A stretch of DNA of 64,000 nt from Vibrio penaeicida (GCF_030689305.1 NZ_JAUYVM010000001.1:496001-560000), one strand, 5' to 3'. Positions 38,059 to 47,475 are shown, numbered from the stretch's first letter. Notes: a model not told the origin generated them from the sequence alone. Numbers and translations are program-made.

Positions 38059-40328
38059 ACGCTCACCATCTCTGTATTCGTGTGCTGTTCATCCCCTGCA
38101 CGCTTTAAAAGTAGGTAAGTGAATACGAATATTGAAATGACCAATGCAATCCACAGTGTACTGCTCATCGGGTGATGGGAAAAATGCGTGATCTGATAAA
38201 ATAGCGTTGCTCCTCCGTAGGCAAGCAACATGGTCCACGCAGCAATAAAGCGCGCAAACTTATGACCAAACTCTCGAACATAAGCCCCCATTGCCGCCAC
38301 GCAAGGGGTATACAGCAAAATGAAAATCAAATAGGCGAAAGCCGCATTTCCAGTAACGAAGTACTCTTTTAGGTTACCGAATATGGAGCTGTCCACTTCT
38401 TGCTCTTCGGCAACGGCTTGTGCATCGGTAAGATCGCCGACTTCAATACCCAATGGATCGCTAAAACTAAGACCTAACAAGTTTTCTGGAATCGTCATTA
38501 ACGCCTCGTTCAAACTCCCCCATAGATCAAACTCGCTTGGTTCTTCTTCCAATGGTGACGAATACAGGTTGTTTAATGTCCCGACTACCGCCTCTTTAGC
38601 GAATATTCCTGTGATGATCCCAACGGTAGCTGGCCAATTTTCTTCGCTTACACCAATAGGCTTAAAAATAGGCGTAACGATTTGAGCAGCGCTGGACAAT
38701 ACAGATTGTTCACTGTCTTCATTTCCAAATGTGCCGTCTGTTCCTAGTGAGTTGAAAAAACTCAAAATGGTGACGACGATGACAATCGTCTTGCCCGCAC
38801 CCAATACAAAACGTTTCAGCTTTTGCCATGTTTTTAAAACCACATTCTGCAAGGTAGGAAATTCATAACTCGGTATTTCCATAACAAAATGCTCACTTGA
38901 GCCGGAATATAGTGTGCGCTTTAAGATAAGACCGGTTCCTACAGCGGCAAGTATCCCCAGTAAATACAATGCAAATACAATGTTTTGACCAGATTCTGGG
39001 AAAAATGCTGCTGCGAATAAGGCGTAAACAGGTAACCTTGCGCCACAAGACATAAATGGTGCCATGGCTGCAGCTAGTTTTCTTTCCCTTTCTTGGTCGA
39101 GTGTTCTTGTTGCCATAACAGATGGGACATTGCACCCAAAACCTAAGACTAAAGGAACAAATGCTTTCCCTGGTAAACCAATTTTCTGCATGACTTTATC
39201 AAGAACAAATGCTGCTCTCGCCATGTAACCAGAGCTTTCAAGCAAAGATAGGAAAAGATAAAGGCAAGCGATCACGGGAATAAAGGTCGCAACCGTTTGA
39301 ATGCCTCCACCAACGCCATCCGCTAATAACGTCACTAACCACACAGGAAGATGTTCATCCAGTAGATAATGACCGCCGTCGACCAAAACAGTGCCAACAC
39401 CGATATCAAAAAAATCGATAAATGCACTGCCGATATTGATGGAGAACATAAACATTAAGTACATAACGAGGAAAAAGAACGGAATACCAATCCATCGATT
39501 GAGCACGAGGTTATCTATGGTTTCAGTCGTGCTGTGGCTTACCTTTCCAGACACTTTCCTAACACGTTTGCAAATGTCATGTAAAAATGAGTATTTAACA
39601 TTAGCCACTTGTAAGTCGATGTCGCACTTAATGGCGTCCACTGAGTGCGTTAATTTCTTACGTTGCTCTTCAGTGAGGCTATTTACGATCAGAGGGTCAT
39701 TGCCCAACGCGCGAATGGCTTTGGCTCGTGCTCCATGCTCCGACTGCCACAAAGGAAGTAAAGTGGCTATTTCTCGCTCAACATCCTGACTGTATTCTAA
39801 AGAAAAGTGTTCTTCTGGAATCCCTTTCACTAAGGTTTTGTGTAAATCTTCTTTGAAGCTTTGAACTTGTTGTCGGTTGTTAGACGAAAGCGCATAAACA
39901 GGGCATCCAAGCCCCTCTTCAAGCCCCTTTATGTCTAATGTTTGTCGCTTGCGAGTAAGTGCATCCATTTTATTGACCACCACGATCATGGGTCTCCCCA
40001 GTTCTCGCAGTTGCAAAGTCATGTACAAGCTTCTTTCGAGGCAAGTTGCGTCTACAACATTAATGATAAGATCCGTAGGATGCGTCAGAGCAGCTCTAGA
40101 AGCTATCGATTCGTCTATACTGTTTGCGCCATGAGCGCTATCTAGCGCATAGATTCCTGGTAGGTCGGTCAATGAAAAATCGTCGCCAGAATGCGTAAAA
40201 TACCCTGTCTTTTTCTCAACCGTAACACCCGCCCAGTTGCCTACCTGCTGTTTCGCTCCAGTGAGGGCATTGAATAAGGTGGTTTTTCCGCAATTGGGGT
40301 TACCAACGGTTAGGATGTCATATTGCAT
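38055..40328 (-). CDS. feoB: Ferrous iron permease FeoB
   Basis: 757 residues. The N-terminal G domain has GNPNCGKTTLFNALTG, TDLPGIYAL and NKMDA, followed by a helical GDI-like region to about 270. The polytopic membrane domain (about 280-740) has two Gate regions with conserved cysteines, GCNVPSVMATRT and the SCGARLPVY that follows. It imports Fe2+ under anoxic or acidic conditions. The start abuts the feoA stop within one base. Confidence 0.97.
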   Translation of the reverse strand: MQYDILTVGNPNCGKTTLFNALTGAKQQVGNWAGVTVEKKTGYFTHSGDDFSLTDLPGIYALDSAHGANSIDESIASRAALTHPTDLIINVVDATCLERSLYMTLQLRELGRPMIVVVNKMDALTRKRQTLDIKGLEEGLGCPVYALSSNNRQQVQSFKEDLHKTLVKGIPEEHFSLEYSQDVEREIATLLPLWQSEHGARAKAIRALGNDPLIVNSLTEEQRKKLTHSVDAIKCDIDLQVANVKYSFLHDICKRVRKVSGKVSHSTTETIDNLVLNRWIGIPFFFLVMYLMFMFSINIGSAFIDFFDIGVGTVLVDGGHYLLDEHLPVWLVTLLADGVGGGIQTVATFIPVIACLYLFLSLLESSGYMARAAFVLDKVMQKIGLPGKAFVPLVLGFGCNVPSVMATRTLDQERERKLAAAMAPFMSCGARLPVYALFAAAFFPESGQNIVFALYLLGILAAVGTGLILKRTLYSGSSEHFVMEIPSYEFPTLQNVVLKTWQKLKRFVLGAGKTIVIVVTILSFFNSLGTDGTFGNEDSEQSVLSSAAQIVTPIFKPIGVSEENWPATVGIITGIFAKEAVVGTLNNLYSSPLEEEPSEFDLWGSLNEALMTIPENLLGLSFSDPLGIEVGDLTDAQAVAEEQEVDSSIFGNLKEYFVTGNAAFAYLIFILLYTPCVAAMGAYVREFGHKFARFIAAWTMLLAYGGATLFYQITHFSHHPMSSTLWIALVISIFVFTYLLLKRAGDEQHTNTEMVSV

Positions 40329-40555
40329 TAGATGGACTCCACTTCAATTTGACGTGCGAGACTATCTCTAATAGCAATAACAACCCCTCTAATTTCCACC
40401 TGCAGTGGATCACCCATCGGAGCTTTTCTAACCAGTTTTATATGGGTTTCAGGCAACATACCCATAACCATCAATTTTTTATTGAGTTCTTGGCTCAAAT
40501 CGCCAAGACCTGCAATCGTAGCGGTGCCGCCAATATGCATATCGGAAAGCTTCAT
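40328..40555 (-). CDS. feoA: Ferrous iron transport protein A (FeoA)
   Basis: 75 residues from ATG 40555, the usual FeoA length; GAGG lies about 8 bases upstream. The longer frame to 40591 adds 12 unlikely residues. SH3-like beta fold with MKLSDMHIGGTATIAGLG and KLMVMGMLPETHIKLVRKAPMG. It assists FeoB. It is the first gene of feoABC. Confidence 0.95.
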   Translation of the reverse strand: MKLSDMHIGGTATIAGLGDLSQELNKKLMVMGMLPETHIKLVRKAPMGDPLQVEIRGVVIAIRDSLARQIEVESI

Positions 40556-40576
40556 CAGTGTAACCTCGACATCATT

Positions 40577-40649
40577 CTGAATGAGAAACATTATTATTTT
40601 TATAAGTAACTATAATTGAACGATGTAACAAAGTGTTGCGCTCAATCAA
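40577..40649 (-). promoter_or_regulatory. Possible Fnr and Fur sites upstream of feoA
   Basis: TTGCGCTCAATCAA at 40636-40649 matches the Fnr consensus TTGAT-N4-ATCAA at 8 of 10 fixed bases. AATGAGAAACATTATTA near 40580-40597 is a loose Fur-box-like stretch. Both lie where regulators of feo would bind. The matches are by eye and only suggestive. Confidence 0.4.
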
Positions 40650-40890
40650 TGTTACCGTTTTTACAGTCCCCACTCATAAATCAACGTCAAAAACGTCACT
40701 TTAAACTCCGTTAATATCGTTAAAAACACCGCGACTTTGATTAATAGTTAAGCACTCCGCCAACCCATATGAATATTTCACTACTGAGACTAAAAATAAA
40801 TACCCTTATATTACAAAAAGTTAAATTTGATATGGACAGATTGTCGGATTTCTTATGTAAATGTGTCGTTAATTCAATAAAGAAATTAAG
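40650..40890. other. Gene-free AT-rich DNA between feoA and tfoR
   Basis: No convincing reading frame or hairpin is seen. It probably holds distal promoter elements for feoABC on the minus strand and the upstream activating DNA of the small RNA on the plus strand. Confidence 0.4.
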
Positions 40891-40936
40891 TGGAGCAAGG
40901 CTATAGTTACTCCATCGAAAGGCACTGCCTTAGATA
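40891..40936 (+). promoter_or_regulatory. tfoR: Putative TfoS-controlled promoter of tfoR
   Basis: TGGAG (40891-40895) and CTCCA (40910-40914) are perfect inverted arms 14 bases apart. They overlap the place of a -35 box, which is absent (TACTCC). A -10-like TAGATA at 40931-40936 follows. A missing -35 overlaid by a palindrome suits an activator-dependent promoter. AraC-type TfoS activating tfoR is known in V. cholerae; assigning this palindrome to TfoS is an inference. Confidence 0.45.
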
Positions 40937-40940
40937 AGAA

Positions 40941-41042
40941 TTCCAGAGGTGATATAGCTTAGCTATATCACTCCGGCAGCAAGCGAAGGTGTCATTGACA
41001 CCCGTGGTATAGTCCCCCCGGCTATACCACGATATTTTTTTT
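40941..41042 (+). ncRNA. tfoR: TfoR-like small RNA
   Basis: Three consecutive hairpins and no reading frame: GTGATATAGC with GCTATATCAC (40950-40972), GGTGTC with GACACC (about 40988-41002), and the terminator stem CGTGGTATAG with CTATACCACG (41003-41031), followed by eight T (41035-41042). A start near 40941 gives about 102 nucleotides, the length I recall for V. cholerae TfoR, which lies between feoA (VC2078) and tfoS (VC2080), the same place. TfoR pairs with tfoX mRNA to allow its translation during growth on chitin. The identity rests on position, size and terminator. The 5' end is estimated. Confidence 0.75.
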
Positions 41043-41644
41043 CTTCTCCTTTTCAACACTCCTTAAAAACCTCAGCAATCAAATTACTGCATTCTTGCGA
41101 CTTTATCTTTGCATTATCCATAGTGACAATTGTTTATCTCATTTATATTTCAGTTAGTTATACCCAAGAACCTCGAGATGCTTGGTTCAGCGACTTCTCT
41201 ACCAAAGAATAAGGAATTGGCAGTCAAGCAGAGATCGATAGGAAAACCTAGTCGTTCTAACTCAAAGATAGGAAATGGAGCATAAAAGCCACTTAAACTT
41301 CCCCTTGGGAGCCAATATATGGTTTGTAGGGCATAATAAGCCTACTAGACGCCCCCCTTTATTCAACAAACACGAAAGCACTTGTGAGGTTAAGTGAGAG
41401 TAGATAAACCGAGTGTAATTACTCGGAGATGATGTTGAATAAACTCATTACGTCCAAGTACCAACTACAGCGCTTGCGCGAATTAGCACAATTCGTTAAT
41501 AAATTCACATCGAGAACGACCGATAGACGCAAGAATAGAAATGGATGCAATTTGAAGGCAAATGAAATAATGCCCTAATAGATAACTTTTGTAGTGTGTT
41601 AAAAGGTTCGAAGATCTAATTTTAAAAGGCGGGGGAGCGCACCA
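41043..41644. other. Gene-poor region between tfoR and tfoS
   Basis: About 600 bases. It contains a degenerate copy of the dispersed palindrome at 41160-41190 (TTATACCCAAGAACCTCGAG, then ATGCTTGGTT), and a perfect 11-base inverted repeat (TTTATTCAACA at 41358-41368 with TGTTGAATAAA at 41433-41443). A short hairpin CCGAGT/ACTCGG lies at about 41409-41426, and there is one weak small ORF. The inverted repeats look like a decayed mobile or regulatory element. Confidence 0.45.
41432..41578 (+). CDS. Candidate small basic ORF, 48 residues
   Basis: ATG codons at 41429 and 41432 follow CGGAG, and the frame stays open to TAA at 41576-41578. The product is strongly basic (RTTDRRKNRNG) with a helical N-terminal part (QLQRLRELAQFVNKF). 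No family is recognised. The start overlaps one arm of the 11-base inverted repeat. It may be a relic or a chance frame. Confidence 0.2.
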   Translation: MLNKLITSKYQLQRLRELAQFVNKFTSRTTDRRKNRNGCNLKANEIMP

Positions 41645-44600
41645 TCAAACACCTTGATTAGCTTCAATAAATTTGGAGGGTGAAATACCGTAATGGTGTT
41701 TAAATCGCTGACTGAAATAGGAAGGGTCATTAAAGCCTGTCTCATGAGCAACATCCGACACTTTTTCGCCACCGATTAATCGCTGACAGGCTTTCTCTAA
41801 ACGAATTTCGTTAAGATACTCTTTAAATGTCTTCCCTGTTTGAGATTTAAACTTACGCTGCAGGCTCCGCTCCGATGTATAAATCATTTTTGCCATCGGT
41901 GCCGTACCAAAGTCGGGGTCGTGATAGTGAGTATCCACTATCTCAAAGACTCTTGATAACCACTGTTCTTCTTCTGTAAGCGGAACTTGTTCTTCCGAAA
42001 CAACTATTTCTTCTTTAGTAGATACAGTAAATCTTCTTCCAATGGGTATGTCGAGTTCTTCCACCGGCGCATTCGACCAAAAGGCGTCAATGATGTTAGC
42101 GTTGTTGTCTTTTTTCCTAAAGAAACACTCACCGCCACCATATTCAACGTATCGACGTAAGCCCTGTAAGCTTGTGTCGGTTAACGCACTCCACTCTTCA
42201 CCACTGTACTTGTGATTAAAGGAGTTGTAACCCAACACTTCCTGCTGAGAAATTGGATTACCCGTATCTTGAATCCTGAACCCACATTGCTCATCTTGGT
42301 TAACTACGACTAATTCAATTTGATCGCCTCGTTTACTTCTTCTCGAAACGTTCGCCAACATCCCGTGGAGCACATAATCTAAATTAAATTGCTCCACATA
42401 AACGGAAATTGCAGCTGGAGAGCGATACACGTTTAATTGAACACCTTGTTTGGCCAATTCTTGCTCCCAATGAGCCACCACCGCATCACACACTGAATTA
42501 AGGTCATGGCTTGCTTTGGACTCTCCCTGAGATTTAACACTGAGATCAACGATTTGTTGCAAAAGATAAAACGCTTTCTTGAATTGACCTGGCTCAGCAC
42601 CAGATTGGCATATATCTTCAAAAACACCTTTAGTCTTACCGGCAAGGCTATCAATATAAGTATGGCGAATATTAATTTGCCTTTTCAATAACTTATTACT
42701 ATTTACCAACATGTCACTTTGATGTTTCAGCTGACTGGTTCTCAGTTCAACCTTATCTCTCAGTGCTTTGTTAATTCGACGTATTTGACGTGAACGCCAC
42801 AATACAATTAACCCTGCAAATACAATTAGACATAAAATGACGTAGGCTATAAACCAACCCGACATGTACCAAGGCGTTGAAACAACAAAAGAAAAGCTGG
42901 ATCCTTCAACTTCAAGTTCAGACTGTGAAGATGTACGAATTTCTAGTTCATATTCACCCGGTAACAAGTAGTCAAAAGTTAATTGCGAACCTTGAAGAGA
43001 TATCCAGTTTTCGTTCCGGCTTCCTAAAAGCCGATATTCCAAACTCCAAACGTCAAAATCTGGTAACACACCCACTACAAATGATAGATTTTTACTATGA
43101 GGTACTTGGTACTGCTTGCTGCTATCGGGCGCAAATTCGAAAGGTTTTCTGTCCAAAAGGACCTGACCAAATTTAACTCGACTCAAAGGCAGTTGTGTCG
43201 CTTTCAACGCCTTCTCTGATGTCATTATAATCCCGAGTTTGGAACCAAATATTAAGTGGTCACCATTAGGACCAACCGAACATACGTCTGGCAAAAACTC
43301 GTTGTTTATTAAGCCAAAAGGGGCACCATAATGATGAAGAAGTTGACCTTCATTGGAATAAAAACTGAGCCCTTTGGACGTAGACAACCACATGCCTTTA
43401 GCCGTGGTAACACTGCAAAGCGGTTTAATATCGGCTTCAAATAGTGGCACGATTTGCTGTACAAGAATCTCTGGATTATAAAGGCTTAATCCTCTGCTGC
43501 TGATTCGCCATGTTTTACCACCAACAGTTTCAGACATATCGACAGTTCTCGCCAGTAATGTTTCACCACTGCGTTCAAACTGTAAGCGCCCATTGGCATA
43601 GTAATAGAGACCATGGTCCGTCCCAATCCAAACGGTTCCAGTAGAAGACGTGTAAAGGTGAGTGATTTGTGTTGGGAAGTATTTTTTAGCAACCCAATCA
43701 AACCCAAAATTCTCGGTCACTTTGCTTTCAGGCTGATAACGAATAAGCCCTTCTGCCGTCGCTACCCAAAGCATGCCTTTTTTATCAATAGTGACTCGAT
43801 TGATTACTCTTTGATTTAATTGGCTAGGTAGTATCTCGTTTTCAAGCGTTAGCGTCTCTAGGTTGAATTTTCTCAACCCATCAGACATTGCCAACCACAA
43901 AAATTTTCCCTGCTGCACCAAATCATTCACACATCCCTCAAGCAACCGCTTGGGGTAGTGCATATTCTTTGGGTTTAGAAGATAAAACCCTTGATCGGTT
44001 CCAATCCAATGCGCGCCGTCCAAAGAGGTGAATACTTGCTTGATGTTACCCAATCCTAAGTGTTGGGATGAAGTACCAAAACGCACGCGTTCAAACAATC
44101 GGCTGTAAAGAGAGTAATAATTAATCCCTTTGTTCGTCGCTACCCAAACACCGCCTTGACCATCATTGTATAAGTCGTACACGTGATCACCGGGCAGGGC
44201 ATAATCATCTTGATAGTTGGATGAAATATGGTCGGTTTCACCAGTAAGGAAGTGATAGACGTATATCCCATTTTCTGTGCCCAGCCAATAGGACGTATCT
44301 GTTTCTTCAATCGCTAGTACATGAGAGCTTCCAATCACTTTAAAATTTCTCGATTCATTATCAATAGTAATGATTCGAGCACCTTGAAGTGAGCCAACTA
44401 TGAGTTCTCTGCGTTTTTGAGAAAAATGGAGAGACTCAATATGGTGCTTACCAGACGAGCGGATATGATAGAACTTCTTGCCTTGATTGAAATAAACGCC
44501 AGAAGACGTTCCCAAAATCCAACGGTCAGACACATATTTTGCATCATTGACTATCACTCGCTTCTGACTATTACTTTGGTAAACAAATGAAAGGGGATAC

Positions 44601-45049
44601 TCAATAACCGAGTTGTCATCCAAATCTAATGTGTAGAAGTTTTCAGCGGTTGCAGCCCATACAAATTTACTACTCACACCAAGCTTCAGTATTCGACGAT
44701 TAGCGGGGAGAGCTGTAATGAGTTCTTGCGGAAAATTAGGTTTAAACCGGAATATTTTATTGTTTTCTGAGAACCAGAAATACTGCCGGCTGTACGCTAC
44801 TTGGGAGAGTTTACGCTCAAAGACACTACCAGATCGGGGAAGAATATGCTGACCATCGAAAAACCTTAGCTGCCCATGAATATCATGAATCCAAAGCCCA
44901 CCATCTGGACCCGATATCAGATTTTTTGCGGTAAGAGACTGCCCTTGCATCTGAAATGGTAAGGGGTAGAAAATGGAATTGCTCTCATGAGCTCGCAAGC
45001 TTTGGCTAACGACAAGCAATATTAATATGAGTACGGATCGCGTAATCAA
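41645..45049 (-). CDS. tfoS: TfoS-like chitin-responsive membrane-bound AraC regulator
   Basis: 1134 residues. A signal sequence (about 1-20) leads to two seven-bladed-propeller repeat sets (reg_prop, about 30-640; repeats such as GGVWVATNKGINYYS and GMLWVATAEGLIRY). A Y_Y_Y domain spans about 650-720 (LPGEYELEIRTS), TM about 726-748, and a coiled segment follows. A degenerate kinase-like region (MLANVSRRSKRGDQIEL, DTGNPIS) has no clear phosphoacceptor His. The C-terminal AraC helix-turn-helix pair is at about 1030-1130 (SERSLQRKFKSQTGKTFKEYL and VAHETGFNDPSYFSQRFKHHYG). In V. cholerae TfoS (VC2080) senses chitin oligosaccharide through ChiS and activates tfoR; gene order and the adjacent sRNA agree. 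Confidence 0.87.
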   Translation of the reverse strand: MITRSVLILILLVVSQSLRAHESNSIFYPLPFQMQGQSLTAKNLISGPDGGLWIHDIHGQLRFFDGQHILPRSGSVFERKLSQVAYSRQYFWFSENNKIFRFKPNFPQELITALPANRRILKLGVSSKFVWAATAENFYTLDLDDNSVIEYPLSFVYQSNSQKRVIVNDAKYVSDRWILGTSSGVYFNQGKKFYHIRSSGKHHIESLHFSQKRRELIVGSLQGARIITIDNESRNFKVIGSSHVLAIEETDTSYWLGTENGIYVYHFLTGETDHISSNYQDDYALPGDHVYDLYNDGQGGVWVATNKGINYYSLYSRLFERVRFGTSSQHLGLGNIKQVFTSLDGAHWIGTDQGFYLLNPKNMHYPKRLLEGCVNDLVQQGKFLWLAMSDGLRKFNLETLTLENEILPSQLNQRVINRVTIDKKGMLWVATAEGLIRYQPESKVTENFGFDWVAKKYFPTQITHLYTSSTGTVWIGTDHGLYYYANGRLQFERSGETLLARTVDMSETVGGKTWRISSRGLSLYNPEILVQQIVPLFEADIKPLCSVTTAKGMWLSTSKGLSFYSNEGQLLHHYGAPFGLINNEFLPDVCSVGPNGDHLIFGSKLGIIMTSEKALKATQLPLSRVKFGQVLLDRKPFEFAPDSSKQYQVPHSKNLSFVVGVLPDFDVWSLEYRLLGSRNENWISLQGSQLTFDYLLPGEYELEIRTSSQSELEVEGSSFSFVVSTPWYMSGWFIAYVILCLIVFAGLIVLWRSRQIRRINKALRDKVELRTSQLKHQSDMLVNSNKLLKRQINIRHTYIDSLAGKTKGVFEDICQSGAEPGQFKKAFYLLQQIVDLSVKSQGESKASHDLNSVCDAVVAHWEQELAKQGVQLNVYRSPAAISVYVEQFNLDYVLHGMLANVSRRSKRGDQIELVVVNQDEQCGFRIQDTGNPISQQEVLGYNSFNHKYSGEEWSALTDTSLQGLRRYVEYGGGECFFRKKDNNANIIDAFWSNAPVEELDIPIGRRFTVSTKEEIVVSEEQVPLTEEEQWLSRVFEIVDTHYHDPDFGTAPMAKMIYTSERSLQRKFKSQTGKTFKEYLNEIRLEKACQRLIGGEKVSDVAHETGFNDPSYFSQRFKHHYGISPSKFIEANQGV

Positions 45050-45144
45050 ATCCTTCCCTTTCTCAAAGCCGGAAAAACTCCATCACCAATTTTAGATACT
45101 GGTAATTTTGAGTAACTTGATACGTTATACGAATTATGATGAAT

Positions 45145-45171
45145 AAAAAAGGTGCAGCTCGCTACACCTTT
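45145..45171 (-). terminator. Terminator of znuA-mepM
   Basis: On the minus strand AAAGGTG-T-AGC and GCT-G-CACCTTT pair and are followed by TTTT, just past the mepM stop. Confidence 0.75.
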
Positions 45172-45178
45172 CATTTAT

Positions 45179-46531
45179 CTAGATCTGATCACGTAAAATT
45201 TGTATGACACCACCAGCATTTTCTTTAAATTCCGGTAACTTAGACTTAGGAACATCCGATGCTTTAGGTAGTTGCACCTTCATTGCATCAACTGGACGTG
45301 AATTTTTGATCAACTCATAATGGAGATGAGGACCTGTAGAGCGCCCCGTGTTTCCACTTAAAGCGATTTTTTGACCTCGAGTGACCGTATCCCCCACTTT
45401 TACCAGAATTCGGTGTAAGTGCAGGTACCTTGTTACGTACTCTCGACCATGTTTAATGACCACATAATTGCCCGCTAAAGGGTGGCGACGCGCTTTCACC
45501 ACTTTGCCATCGCCCGTCGAGTAAATAGGTGTGCCCGTTGGCGTGGCAAAATCGGTTCCATTGTGGGGAGAGATACGTCCCGTAACTGGGTGCTTTCTAT
45601 GAGGGTTGAAACGAGAACTGACTCGATATCGTTTATTGGTTGGCAAGCGATCAAATGCCTGCTCTAAGCTTTGACCAGACTTGTCGTAAAAACGATTATC
45701 ATCAAATTTAACAGCGGTGTATTCTTTTCCGCTATTCACGTACAGCAAAGCTTTGACATCACCTCTGCCTACAGCCTTGCCATCGATAAATTCTTGCTCG
45801 ATCTGAACAGCGAATTTGTCACCTCTACGCGCTAAGCGCCCAAAATCAAACTTCCACTGCATCGATTTAACAATGGTCGTGATTTGCCCCGGTGACAACC
45901 CGGCATTCAATGCCGACTGATAAAAGCTTCCAGATATTCGTCCTGTGACCACAACAGGTTTCAATTCTCCGGAGTTTTCCAACCTTTGATATTGATACCC
46001 CGAATCACCAAGCGTATAGAGGTCATATTCTTTGGCATTGCGATCAATGCGCAGCTCATCTAACCGACCATCCGTGTCTAACGTCCATGTTAACGTCATT
46101 CCGGGACGAAGCCGTTCAGCAGCCTTATTTGTATTAATCAGCGCGTACATGTCATTTAGTTTCAGACCGTACTGCTCGAAGACCGTGCTAAGCAGCTCCC
46201 CTTTCGCGATGACATGGGAATGACTCGGCTCTATTGCATTCGCCAACTCTTCTTCAAGTTCGTCTTTAGGGGCAGAAAACTCTGGAGCATTAGAATCAAT
46301 TTGAGCACCTAAAGGTTCGCTGTTTTGATCTGAAAGCGCTATGGTTTGTTCACTTTCAAGATCAATTTCAACTCGTTCAGCAGGCGTTACGGCAGGTTGT
46401 GATGAAATCGAAACGGGGTTTGGACGCCAAAATGATACACCGATGGTTAATATCGTTAGGCTTAGAATAGTAAGTTTGTGTTTTTTAGGTAATCGCTGCC
46501 AGTGTTTGGCAGCGACATTTATATTTTTCAT
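45179..46531 (-). CDS. mepM: Murein DD-endopeptidase MepM
   Basis: 450 residues. An N-terminal TM at about 20-38 anchors the protein. An OapA/LysM-like region (about 100-180, HVIAKGELLSTVFEQYGL) precedes the C-terminal LytM/M23 zinc peptidase with HNGTDFATPTGTPIYSTGDG, RYLHLHRI and TGPHLHYEL. These supply the zinc ligands His, Asp and His. It cuts D-Ala-mDAP crosslinks to allow cell-wall growth. Its start overlaps the znuA stop by 4 bases. The znuA-mepM adjacency is the same as in E. coli and suggests zinc-linked control of a zinc enzyme. Confidence 0.93.
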   Translation of the reverse strand: MKNINVAAKHWQRLPKKHKLTILSLTILTIGVSFWRPNPVSISSQPAVTPAERVEIDLESEQTIALSDQNSEPLGAQIDSNAPEFSAPKDELEEELANAIEPSHSHVIAKGELLSTVFEQYGLKLNDMYALINTNKAAERLRPGMTLTWTLDTDGRLDELRIDRNAKEYDLYTLGDSGYQYQRLENSGELKPVVVTGRISGSFYQSALNAGLSPGQITTIVKSMQWKFDFGRLARRGDKFAVQIEQEFIDGKAVGRGDVKALLYVNSGKEYTAVKFDDNRFYDKSGQSLEQAFDRLPTNKRYRVSSRFNPHRKHPVTGRISPHNGTDFATPTGTPIYSTGDGKVVKARRHPLAGNYVVIKHGREYVTRYLHLHRILVKVGDTVTRGQKIALSGNTGRSTGPHLHYELIKNSRPVDAMKVQLPKASDVPKSKLPEFKENAGGVIQILRDQI

Positions 46532-47475
46532 TCAGATAAACAGCTAGCGAATTGGGAGCCTAATGACTTTAAAAAGTCGAAATACGCCCCAGACTGCACT
46601 TTGATATTCACCGCAAGTGGATCAAGTTCGCCTTTATTCACACCTGTCCCACGCGTTACGGAGGTCACTACAGCTGGGGTAAATTGAGGCTCAGAGAATA
46701 CGCAATATGCATCTTTAGATTCAAGCTTTTTACGTATTTTGTTTAAGGTTTTTGCTCCAGGCTTTCGCTCAGGGCTAACAGTAAAATGGCCTAAATTGTT
46801 CAATTTAAAATGATTTTCGAAGTAGCCGTATGCATCATGGAAAACAAAATAGCCGTTATGGCGAACAGAAGAGAATTTAGCTTCTAGCTCTGCGTTTGTT
46901 TTATTTAAGTTAACTTCAAACGCAACCAAATTATCTTGGTAGCGCTTTGCATTGCTTGGATCAATCTCAGATAACTTGTTTGCAATGGCGGTAGCGGCTT
47001 GAAGAGCTTGATCAGGACCTAACCAAAAATGCGTATCATAGGCACCATGGTTATGCCCTTCGTGTCCGTCATGATGATCGTGGCCTTCATGGTGGTCGTG
47101 CCCCTTATGGTCATCGTGATGCGCTTCATCTTTATCGCATCCACAATCACCATATTTTCGCAACTTAACTTCAGGTTGTTGTTGAAGGGCGAAAGCACCA
47201 GAATGACTTTCCATTACACCCGTCAGAAAAGTTTCCATGTCTTCACCGATCCAAACCACTAGATCTGCTTTTCTGATCTTTTTAATGTCAGATGGCTTCA
47301 AAGCATAGTCATGAGGAGAAGTATTTGTAGACAGCAGAACGTCTGAGGTGGATACTCCCTCGGTAATTTCATTGGTAATGAGTTGAACGGGTTTTATGGA
47401 GCTTAAAACGTTAGCTGCGCTGGCGATGGAAGGCATCAACCCTAACAACAAAAATACATGACCAAAACGTGGCAT
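46528..47475 (-). CDS. znuA: Zinc ABC transporter periplasmic binding protein ZnuA
   Basis: 315 residues with a signal peptide (about 1-20, cleavage near ASA). It is a cluster 9 binding protein with zinc ligands His around NTSPHDYALKP, HFWLGP and FHDAYGYFENHF. A long His/Asp-rich loop at about 113-142 (HHDDHKGHDHHEGHDHHDGH) is typical of ZnuA and delivers zinc. It takes zinc in the periplasm to ZnuBC, encoded divergently 85 bases away. It is followed by mepM with a 4-base overlap. Confidence 0.96.
   Translation of the reverse strand: MPRFGHVFLLLGLMPSIASAANVLSSIKPVQLITNEITEGVSTSDVLLSTNTSPHDYALKPSDIKKIRKADLVVWIGEDMETFLTGVMESHSGAFALQQQPEVKLRKYGDCGCDKDEAHHDDHKGHDHHEGHDHHDGHEGHNHGAYDTHFWLGPDQALQAATAIANKLSEIDPSNAKRYQDNLVAFEVNLNKTNAELEAKFSSVRHNGYFVFHDAYGYFENHFKLNNLGHFTVSPERKPGAKTLNKIRKKLESKDAYCVFSEPQFTPAVVTSVTRGTGVNKGELDPLAVNIKVQSGAYFDFLKSLGSQFASCLSE

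Noticed and set aside
47029..47262. 77-codon plus-strand frame in znuA
   Set aside because: Antisense shadow of the His-rich loop of znuA.
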